Source: Rhodovibrionaceae bacterium (GTDB lineage: Bacteria > Pseudomonadota > Alphaproteobacteria > Kiloniellales > DSM-21159). Taken from it: a DNA stretch of 64,000 nucleotides. The position numbers and the translations under genes are program-made. This document shows positions 1 through 6,268 of the stretch, piece by piece. The notes below the pieces were generated by a model, which saw only the letters and a list, made by a program, of their open reading frames with translations, searched no databases and was not told the DNA's origin. Numbering within the stretch: the first letter of the stretch is position 1; each line of letters opens with the position of its first letter. Location of the stretch: contig JANQMX010000042.1 in the NCBI GenBank assembly GCA_028279885.1, positions 1 to 64,000 on the forward strand, in the 5' to 3' direction.

Positions 1-87
1 TATCTCGGACAGCTCCTTGGAACCATCCAACCTCAGGAATGCGCCAACTACTTCCAAAACGCTGGCTACGCTTCCGTCAAATTATGA
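1..87 (+). CDS. IS630-family transposase, C-terminal end (cut by window edge)
   Basis: Frame 1 is open from the first base and stops at 85-87. The 28 visible residues include QECANYFQNAGYASV, the characteristic C-terminal tail of IS630/Tc1-mariner-type transposases (DDE integrases acting on their own terminal repeats). Everything upstream, including the catalytic triad, lies outside the window, so I cannot say whether the gene is intact. An 8-bp perfect palindrome follows the stop. No partner transposase fragment or terminal repeat could be identified further inside the window, so the element probably ends within about 100 bases. Confidence 0.8.
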   Translation, partial: YLGQLLGTIQPQECANYFQNAGYASVKL

Positions 88-102
88 AACGCTCTAGAAG
101 AC

Positions 103-121
103 TCGGCGCCCCCGGCGCCGA
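103..121. terminator. Short perfect inverted repeat after the transposase
   Basis: An 8-bp GC-rich stem (103-110 with 114-121) closes on a 3-base CCC loop, 16 bases after the transposase stop. A run of Ts appears only about 10 bases downstream (ACATTTTATG), so it is a weak factor-independent terminator candidate. It could equally be part of the insertion sequence end. Confidence 0.3.
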
Positions 122-188
122 CCGGTAACATTTTATGAAGATGCCTCTGATAGGGATGAGGGGTCTCGATCATCCGAGAGGCTGACCC

Positions 189-452
189 ATGTCTCGTTTT
201 CTCATCACCGACGATAATCCCGACGGCTACAAGCTCGAGGAGATCCTGGCGGCCATCCGCAACGAGATCATCACCCGCCAGACCAAGATCATGGACGACA
301 AGCGGCCCGAGGCGCAGGCCGTCCTCACCAACAACATCAATATCCTCGGCCTGCTGGCGCAGGGCATCGCCTTGGCCGAGGATAGCACGCGGATCCTCGA
401 CAAGAGCTTCGGCCCGCACACCGACAAGGGCCCGCGCATCGGCGTGCTGTAG
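189..452 (+). CDS. Small uncharacterised protein (87 aa)
   Basis: An 87-residue soluble protein of unknown function. It has no signal peptide, membrane segment or cysteine. It is rich in charged and aliphatic residues, and residues 15-55 look helical (LEEILAAIRNEIITRQ). Coding potential is supported by normal high-GC third positions, an ATG at 189 and a purine-rich GAGAGG about 8 bases upstream. It stands alone between the IS630 end and the amidase gene. I do not recognise the family; the sequence reads like a lineage-specific conserved hypothetical protein. Confidence 0.65.
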   Translation: MSRFLITDDNPDGYKLEEILAAIRNEIITRQTKIMDDKRPEAQAVLTNNINILGLLAQGIALAEDSTRILDKSFGPHTDKGPRIGVL

Positions 453-605
453 GCTTTCGTCGCGGTTTTCCTTCATCCCCTCATAGCTGCCCTGCGGCCG
501 GCTACCGCGCGGACCGGGCGATAGGCCTTGCAGGCGCATCCCGGCCGGGCCCACTATGTCTTTGTTGGGAATAGGAAAGTAACGTTTGGGGAGACCGTCG
601 ACAGC

Positions 606-2063
606 ATGGGCGAGGCGCTTCACTTCGCATCGGCAACGGAGCTGGCCCAACGCATCCGCGACAAGAAGGTCGGCTGCCTGGAGCTGCTCGACCACTTTCT
701 CGGCCGCGCCGACCGCTTCAATCCAGCCCTCAACGCCATCATCTGGATGGACCCGGAGGGGGCCCGCGAACGGGCGCGCGCTGCCGATGCGGCCCTGGCC
801 AAGGGCGAGCTCTGGGGGCCGCTGCACGGCGTGCCCATGACGGTGAAGGAATCCTTCAACCTCACGGACTCTCCGACCACCTGGGGCATCCCCACCTACC
901 GCGACAACGTCGCGTCCGACAACGCCACCTTGGTGAGCCGCATGCTGGCTGCCGGCGTGGTGATCTTCGGCAAGACCAACGTGCCCCTCCAACTGTCCGA
1001 CTGGCAGAGCTTCAACGCCGTCTACGGCACCACGAACAACCCCTGGAACAGAGAGCGCACGCCGGGCGGCTCCTCGGGCGGTTCGGCGGCAGCGCTGGCG
1101 GCCGGCATGACCGGGCTGGAGGCCGGCAGCGACATCGGCGCCTCCATCCGCAACCCGGCCCACTACTGCGGCATCTTCGGCCACAAGCCGACCTATGGCC
1201 TGGTGCCGCCACGCGGCCAGGCGCTGCCGGGCAGCCTCACGCCCTCCGACATCTCGGTGGTCGGCCCCATGGCGCGCAGCGCCGAGGACCTGGACCTCAG
1301 CCTCTCGATCACCGCCGGCCCGGACATCCTTGAGGAGGCCGGCTGGCAGGTCGCCTTGCCGCCGCCCCGCCGCGAGCGCCTGGCCGATTTCCGAGTCGCC
1401 GTGATGCCGAGCGACCCCAACTCGGAGGTGCAGCAGAGCTATCAGGAGCGCATCGTCGAGGTCGCCGAGCAGCTCGCCAAGCTCGGCGCCACCGTCAGCT
1501 TCGAGGCCCGACCGGAGATCGACACCGACCGCGCCTTTCAGCTCTATCTGCTGCTATTGCGTGCCGCCACCTCGCGGCGGCAGACCGACGAAGAGTTCGA
1601 CGCGTACCGCAAGCTGGCGGAAGCGGCGGAAGCGGACGACGAGTCTTACCTCGTGCAGATGGCCCGTGGCGTCACGCTCTCCCACCGCGACTGGCTGGTG
1701 CTCAACAACGAGCGCATGGCCATGCGCCTCAAATGGCAGGCCTTCTTCCAGGACTGGGACCTGCTGCTCTGCCCGGCCGCGGCCTCTTCCGCCTGGCCGC
1801 ACGACCAGGCCGGCGAGCGGCACGATCGGACGATTCCCGTCAACGGCAAGCAAGTCCCCACCACCGACCAGCTCTTCTGGGCCGGCTTCAGCGGCATGGC
1901 CTACCTGCCCTCCACCGTCTCCCCCATCGGGCTCGACGAAGAGGGCCTGCCGCTCGGCCTGCAAGCCATCGCCGGTCACCTGCAGGACCGCACCTCCATC
2001 GCCTTCGCCCGACTGCTGGCGCAGGAGATCGGCGGCTTTCGGCCGCCGCCGGGCTACGAGTAG
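606..2063 (+). CDS. Amidase (amidase-signature family)
   Basis: Predicted cytoplasmic amide hydrolase of the amidase-signature family, 485 aa, the usual length. The Ser-cisSer-Lys machinery is visible: Lys81 in VPMTVKESFN, the glycine/serine loop GGSSGGS (residues 154-160) and the nucleophile Ser180 in GSDIGASIR. The frame is open from 528, but the ATG at 606 has a GGGGAG about 12 bases upstream and starts just before the conserved helical N-terminus, so I prefer it. The MmgE/PrpD gene follows after 26 bases, suggesting one operon. Substrate cannot be read from sequence; it is not clearly the GatA subunit because no gatB or gatC is adjacent. Confidence 0.9.
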   Translation: MGEALHFASATELAQRIRDKKVGCLELLDHFLGRADRFNPALNAIIWMDPEGARERARAADAALAKGELWGPLHGVPMTVKESFNLTDSPTTWGIPTYRDNVASDNATLVSRMLAAGVVIFGKTNVPLQLSDWQSFNAVYGTTNNPWNRERTPGGSSGGSAAALAAGMTGLEAGSDIGASIRNPAHYCGIFGHKPTYGLVPPRGQALPGSLTPSDISVVGPMARSAEDLDLSLSITAGPDILEEAGWQVALPPPRRERLADFRVAVMPSDPNSEVQQSYQERIVEVAEQLAKLGATVSFEARPEIDTDRAFQLYLLLLRAATSRRQTDEEFDAYRKLAEAAEADDESYLVQMARGVTLSHRDWLVLNNERMAMRLKWQAFFQDWDLLLCPAAASSAWPHDQAGERHDRTIPVNGKQVPTTDQLFWAGFSGMAYLPSTVSPIGLDEEGLPLGLQAIAGHLQDRTSIAFARLLAQEIGGFRPPPGYE

Positions 2064-2089
2064 ACAGGCTTGACCGAGAGGAGAGGGCC

Positions 2090-3496
2090 ATGACGGCCGT
2101 AACGCGCTTCGCCGAGTGGCTCGCCAGCGTCTCTCCGGCGCATGGCGAGGAGGCCTATCGTCGTGCCAAGGACGCGGTCTTCGACACCGTGGGCTGCATC
2201 CTGGCCGGCCGCGACAGCCCCTCGGCCACCGCGGTGCGCGCGACCATCGCGCCCTGGGGTGAGGGCAAGGCGGCCATCCTGGGCACGGCCGTGCGCACGC
2301 CCGCGCCCTGGGCGGCGCTGGCCAACGGCACGGCCGCCCACGCCATGGACCTGGACGATTGGGACATGCCGGCGGCGAGCCATCCCAGCGCCGTGCTGGT
2401 GCCGGCGCTCCTGGCTCTCGGCGAGGAGCGCGGCGCTGAAGGTGAGGCGCTGCTCGATGCCTATATCGCCGGCATCGAGGTGCTGATGCGCACGGGCGAG
2501 GCCGTCAACCTGCTGCACTATCACCGCGGCTGGCACACCACCTCGACCCTCGGCACCATCGCCGCCGCCGCAGGCTGCGCCCGCCTGCTCGGGCTCGATG
2601 CGACCCGCGCCGGCCATGCCCTCAGCATCGCCACCAGCATGGCCGCGGGCTTCAAGTCGCAGTTCGGCAGCACGACCAAGCCGGCGCACGCAGGGCTGGC
2701 GGCCAAGAACGGCGTGCTTGCTGCCTGCCTGGCCGAAAACGGACTGACCGCTTCGCTCGAAACCCTCGATGGCGACTGGAGCGTCTTGGCTCTGCTGGCA
2801 GGTCAGGACGCCCCGGGGTTCGCGGCCCCTTTGAGCAAGCTGGGGGCGCCGCTCGCCATCCTGGAGCATGGCGTGATCGTCAAGCGCTATCCCTGCTGCG
2901 CCTACATCCACCGGGCCGTCGACGGCCTCTTGAGCCTGCGAGATCAGCACGGCCTGACGGCGGAGACCGTACGGCAGGTACGGGTCGCCATCCCCAGCAA
3001 GAACAAGGAAATTCTGCCCTTTACGCTGCCGGAGACGCCCTCTGAGGCGCGCTTCAGCATGGAGTACTGCCTGGCCGTCGCGCTCGACCAAGGCAGCCTG
3101 AGCGAGCGGGATTTCACGCCGGAGGCGGTCGCGCGCGAGCCGATCCGGGCGCTCATTCCCAAGATCGCCTTCACCGGGCTGCCGGTGACGGCCGCGAGCA
3201 GCGATCTCGCCACCGAAGAGGCCGACCGGGTTACCGTGATCGGCGAGGATGGCGAAGAGCGGGCCATCGAGGTGCTCTATGCCAAGGGCGACCCGCGCAA
3301 CCCGCTGAGCGAAGCGGAATTGCAGGCCAAGTTCGAGGACTGCGCCCACGGCCTCCTGGCCCCCAAGGTGCTGGCAGCCGCCCAGAGCGACCTGATGGCG
3401 CTTGGCGAGCAGTCGTCCCTCACTCGCCTGACCGCGCAGCTGGCCTGCGACGACGCCACGCGTATGCCCAAACTGAGCCCGCTGCAGATTTCTTAG
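2090..3496 (+). CDS. MmgE/PrpD family protein
   Basis: Member of the MmgE/PrpD superfamily (468 aa), which includes 2-methylcitrate dehydratase and related hydro-lyases and isomerases. Typical elements are AKDAVFDTVGCILAG near the N-terminus, the helical block AHAMDLDDWD (residues about 85-94), GFKSQFGSTTKPAHAG with the family-typical KP-H region, and VKRYPCCAYIH. Start ATG 2090 follows GAGAGG. It lies 26 bases behind the amidase gene, so the pair is probably a small catabolic operon. There is no prpB or prpC neighbour, so a role in propionate metabolism is not supported here; many relatives act on other small carboxylic substrates. Confidence 0.85.
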   Translation: MTAVTRFAEWLASVSPAHGEEAYRRAKDAVFDTVGCILAGRDSPSATAVRATIAPWGEGKAAILGTAVRTPAPWAALANGTAAHAMDLDDWDMPAASHPSAVLVPALLALGEERGAEGEALLDAYIAGIEVLMRTGEAVNLLHYHRGWHTTSTLGTIAAAAGCARLLGLDATRAGHALSIATSMAAGFKSQFGSTTKPAHAGLAAKNGVLAACLAENGLTASLETLDGDWSVLALLAGQDAPGFAAPLSKLGAPLAILEHGVIVKRYPCCAYIHRAVDGLLSLRDQHGLTAETVRQVRVAIPSKNKEILPFTLPETPSEARFSMEYCLAVALDQGSLSERDFTPEAVAREPIRALIPKIAFTGLPVTAASSDLATEEADRVTVIGEDGEERAIEVLYAKGDPRNPLSEAELQAKFEDCAHGLLAPKVLAAAQSDLMALGEQSSLTRLTAQLACDDATRMPKLSPLQIS

Positions 3497-3551
3497 GGAT
3501 CAACTCGGTGCCAATGCAGTCAATCGCACCGTCCGCCGTGTCCTTCAGATC

Positions 3552-3971
3552 GTCATCCCGGACGCGGGCTTCGCGCTAGCGAAGACCGTGAGCCGGGAAC
3601 CATGGATGAAGTAGGCTCGGTTGGTGACCTATTACGTCTACATCCTCGCCACCAAAGAACGCGGGACGCTCTACATCGGCGTGACCAACGATCTTATGCG
3701 ACGCGTCTACGAGCACAAAGAAGGCTTGGCCGAGGGTTTCAGCAAGCGGCATGGCGTAAAGCACCTCGTCTACTTCGAGACACACGAGTCGATCGAGGCG
3801 GCCATTCTACAAGAGAAGCGCCTGAAGCGCTGGCGGCGCGACTGGAAGGTCGAGCTGATCGAACGCGATAACCCGCGCTGGGTCGATCTCTACAAGACGC
3901 TTATGCTCTGAGAACAACCGGCTGTATCCAGCTCAGCTTCGACATGGACCCCGGCTCAAGGCCGGGGTGAC
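3552..3971. mobile_element. Repeat-bounded element carrying a GIY-YIG gene
   Basis: A 420-bp unit whose left end GTCATCCCGGAC and right end (reverse strand GTCACCCCGGCC) form imperfect terminal inverted repeats. Each end is itself a small palindromic half-unit (left 3552-3603; right about 3944-3971). Between the halves, where other copies have a 25-40 base spacer, sits a complete GIY-YIG nuclease gene. The left 52 bases are identical to those of the gene-less copy at 4011-4140. I see no clear target-site duplication. This is the only gene-bearing copy in the window. The interpretation as a parent element is inference. Confidence 0.6.
3624..3911 (+). CDS. GIY-YIG nuclease domain protein
   Basis: A 95-residue single-domain GIY-YIG endonuclease-like protein of the YhbQ/COG2827 type. 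The signature is complete: YYVYIL near residue 3 and LYIGVTNDL about 11 residues later (the GIY and YIG strands), the catalytic Arg in LMRRVYEHK, and Glu/Lys-rich ILQEKRLKRWRRDWK in the second half. Start is GTG 3624, or TTG one codon earlier; no strong ribosome site is seen because upstream DNA is the repeat half-unit. It is enclosed by inverted repeat halves of the dispersed element family. Members of this family have been proposed to act on DNA, but no cellular role is firmly established. A role in spreading the repeats is my inference. Confidence 0.85.
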   Translation: MTYYVYILATKERGTLYIGVTNDLMRRVYEHKEGLAEGFSKRHGVKHLVYFETHESIEAAILQEKRLKRWRRDWKVELIERDNPRWVDLYKTLML

Positions 3972-4010
3972 AGTCATTGGTGCATCGATGTCCGCAGCTA
4001 CTCTTGGAAT

Positions 4011-4140
4011 GTCATCCCGGACGCGGGCTTCGCGCTAGCGAAGACCGTGAGCCGGGAACCATTTCTCAGCCCGCGCCAAGCGTGGACATGGGCCCCGGCT
4101 CGCGGGCCTTGCTAGCGCAACGCCCTCGGCCGGGGGTGAC
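4011..4140. repeat. Dispersed GTCAYCC element, gene-less copy
   Basis: A 130-bp copy with GTCATCCCGG at the left and GGGGGTGAC at the right. It has the same left 52 bases as the GIY-YIG-bearing element that ends 39 bases upstream, but here a short spacer (about 4064-4090) joins the two half-units. It fills the gap between the GIY-YIG gene and the first GNAT gene. It could fold into two long hairpins if transcribed. Confidence 0.75.
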
Positions 4141-4152
4141 GATTTGTGATGC

Positions 4153-4701
4153 TCACTCGGCCTCGAACGCCGCTTTGGTCAGGCGGAAGAAGGGCGCCCA
4201 GTGGCCCTCGTAGAGCGCTAGGCCTTCGCGGCGCAGGCCGATGGCCTCGAGCACCCGCTGTGAGCGCCAGTTCGCCGGGTCGGTCACGGCGCAGATCGGG
4301 TCGAAGTTCAAGTCCTCGAAGCCATGCCGCAGCACTCGCGCCGCCGCCTCCCGCGCCACGCCGCGGCCGCGGACCGTCGGGTGCAGGCAATAGCCGATCT
4401 CGATCGGTCCCCCGTCCGGCATGGGGGCCGGCATGGGGAAGAGGCCGCACCAGCCGATCACAGACCCCGTCCCCTTCTCCTCGATCATCCAGATCCCGCC
4501 GACCTGCGGCCAGCCGTCGTGCTCCATGCCGTTGAGGAACCAGCGGAGATACTCCTGCATGTCCGGGCGCCCGCGACCGTCGCCCATGAAGGTGCGGGTG
4601 GTGATATCGCTGGCCATTTCCCAACCGGCTTGCAGGTCTGCGTGCTGCTGAGCGCGGAGCAGAAATCGTTCGCTCTCAAGCACCGGAAGCTGTTTCAGCA
4701 T
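4153..4701 (-). CDS. GNAT N-acetyltransferase, copy 1 (RimJ/RimL-like)
   Basis: GCN5-related N-acetyltransferase of the RimJ/RimL (Acetyltransf_3) type, 182 aa, expected to move an acetyl group from acetyl-CoA to an amine. LESERFLLRA is the typical first strand, FWMIE/IWMIEEKGTG the central strand, and PTVRGRGVAREAA the pyrophosphate-binding loop. NWRSQRVLEAIGLRREG is the conserved C-terminal block. ATG 4701 is preferred over upstream open frame, which only shadows copy 2. It overlaps the end of copy 2 by 7 bases and is its close paralogue, so the pair arose by tandem duplication. Substrate unknown. Confidence 0.85.
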   Translation of the reverse strand: MLKQLPVLESERFLLRAQQHADLQAGWEMASDITTRTFMGDGRGRPDMQEYLRWFLNGMEHDGWPQVGGIWMIEEKGTGSVIGWCGLFPMPAPMPDGGPIEIGYCLHPTVRGRGVAREAAARVLRHGFEDLNFDPICAVTDPANWRSQRVLEAIGLRREGLALYEGHWAPFFRLTKAAFEAE

Positions 4702-5264
4702 CGTCTGCCGCTGGCCTTGTTGGCTTCGGACGCCGCCTTGGTCAGGCGGAAGAAGGGGATCCAATGGCCGTAGTAGAGCATCTGGCCTTCGCGGCGCAGG
4801 CCGATCGCCTGCAGCACCCGCTGGGAGCGCCAGTTGGCCGGGTCGGTGACGCCGCAGATCGGATCGAAATTCAGGTCCTCGAAGCCATGACGCAGCACCC
4901 GGGCCGCCGCCTCCCGCGCCACGCCACGGCTGCGCACGGCCGGGTGCAGGCAATAGCCGATCTCCATCGGCCCCCTGTCCGGTGTGGGCTTCGGCATGGG
5001 GAAGAGACCGCACCAGCCGATCACCTGCCCGCTCGCCTTCTCCTCGATCATCCAGAAACCGCCGACCTCGGGCCAGGCGTCATGCTCCATGCCCCGGAGA
5101 AACCAGCGTTGGTGCCGCAGTCGGTCCGGCACCCAGCGCTCGACGCCGACAAAGGTCAGGCTGGTGACGTCGGTGTCGATCTCCCAGGCCGCCTGCAGGT
5201 CGGCAGGCCGACGTGCGCGCATCAGCAGGCGATCGCTTTCGAGCTCGGGCAGTCTCTTCAACAT
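4695..5264 (-). CDS. GNAT N-acetyltransferase, copy 2 (RimJ/RimL-like)
   Basis: Paralogue of the adjacent acetyltransferase, 189 aa, with the same block order: LESDRLLMRA, WMIEEKASGQVIGW, PAVRSRGVAREAA and NWRSQRVLQAIGLRREG. Copies 1 and 2 share long identical stretches in the catalytic half (for example REAAARVLRHGFEDLN) but differ around residues 30-55, the region that usually contacts the substrate, so they may acetylate different targets. Start ATG 5264 is chosen by alignment with copy 1; a GTG at 5273 is also possible. It is the first gene of the leftward pair and is divergent from dapB across about 65 bases. Confidence 0.85.
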   Translation of the reverse strand: MLKRLPELESDRLLMRARRPADLQAAWEIDTDVTSLTFVGVERWVPDRLRHQRWFLRGMEHDAWPEVGGFWMIEEKASGQVIGWCGLFPMPKPTPDRGPMEIGYCLHPAVRSRGVAREAAARVLRHGFEDLNFDPICGVTDPANWRSQRVLQAIGLRREGQMLYYGHWIPFFRLTKAASEANKASGRRC

Positions 5265-5330
5265 GGGCCGCACTTGGTCTTCGAGGGGCGCGCATGCTAA
5301 CCCCGTCGCAATGCCAAGGGGAGAAGCGAA

Positions 5331-6137
5331 ATGAACAACCCAGCCATCGGCGTCGTGGGCTGCGCCGGACGCATGGGGACGATGATTGCGGGCGCGATTC
5401 TGGCGCGCGACGACTGCCGGCTCGCCGGCGCCACCGAGCGGCCCGGCGCCGAGGTGGTTGGCAAAGACCTCGGCAGCTTACTCGGTGGCGAGACACTGGG
5501 AGTCGCGGTCGGCGACGACCCGGCGGAACTCTTCGCCGCAGCCGACGTGGTGGTCGACTTCACGGCACCGGCCGCATCACGCACGCACGCCGCGCTGGCG
5601 GCGGAGAAGGGCTGCGCCCTGCTGGTCGGCACGACGGGCCTGCAGCCGGACGACCTGGCGCTGATCGCCCAGGCCGCCGAGCGCACCGCCATCCTGCAGG
5701 CCGCCAACACCAGCCTCGGCGTCAACCTGCTGCTCGCCCTGATCGAGCAGGCCGCGGCCAAGCTGCCGGAAAGCTACGACATCGAGGTGCTGGAGATGCA
5801 TCACCGCCACAAGGTCGATGCGCCTTCCGGCACCGCCTTGGCCTTGGGCGAGGCGGCCGCGCGCGGCCGCGGCATTGCCTTGCAGGAGCACGCGGACTGG
5901 GCGCGGCACGGCCAGACCGGCGCCCGGCGGATGGGCGACATTGGCTTCGCCGTGCTGCGCGGCGGCGACGTGGCCGGCGACCACAGCGTGATCTTCGCGG
6001 CCGAAGGAGAGCGCCTGGAGCTGGGGCACCGCGCCTCCAGCCGCGCGGTCTTCGTCGAGGGCGCGGTCACCGCCGCGCTTTGGCTCGCCGGCAAGCCCGC
6101 CGGGCTCTACTCCATGCGGGACGTGCTTGATCTCTAA
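5331..6137 (+). CDS. dapB: 4-hydroxy-tetrahydrodipicolinate reductase
   Basis: DapB, 268 aa, catalyses the NAD(P)H-dependent reduction step after DapA in the diaminopimelate/lysine pathway. The N-terminal Rossmann motif GVVGCAGRMG (residues 6-15) binds the cofactor. DFTAPAAS and GTTGL match the conserved nucleotide-domain loops, and EMHHRHKVDAPSGTAL contains the catalytic histidine pair region and Lys. ATG 5331 is preceded by AAGGGGAG. It is a single-gene unit between the GNAT pair and the acyl-ligase fusion. Full length, nothing unusual. Confidence 0.96.
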   Translation: MNNPAIGVVGCAGRMGTMIAGAILARDDCRLAGATERPGAEVVGKDLGSLLGGETLGVAVGDDPAELFAAADVVVDFTAPAASRTHAALAAEKGCALLVGTTGLQPDDLALIAQAAERTAILQAANTSLGVNLLLALIEQAAAKLPESYDIEVLEMHHRHKVDAPSGTALALGEAAARGRGIALQEHADWARHGQTGARRMGDIGFAVLRGGDVAGDHSVIFAAEGERLELGHRASSRAVFVEGAVTAALWLAGKPAGLYSMRDVLDL

Positions 6138-6268
6138 TCTGCTGATTTTGCAGTTCCTATGATCATTTCGGCATTTTTCTTCTGGGAACTTCAAAACCGA
6201 AGCCCACACTAGGATCTGTTGAAAGATCCCAGAGGCAACTCCAAGTGGGTCGGCAGCGGAAAGGAGCG

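Noticed and set aside
6138-6268. Terminator after dapB
   Set aside because: There are short complementary stretches (AGTTCC/GGAACT, GGATC/GATCC) but the loops are long or stems only five bases, with no T-run after them.
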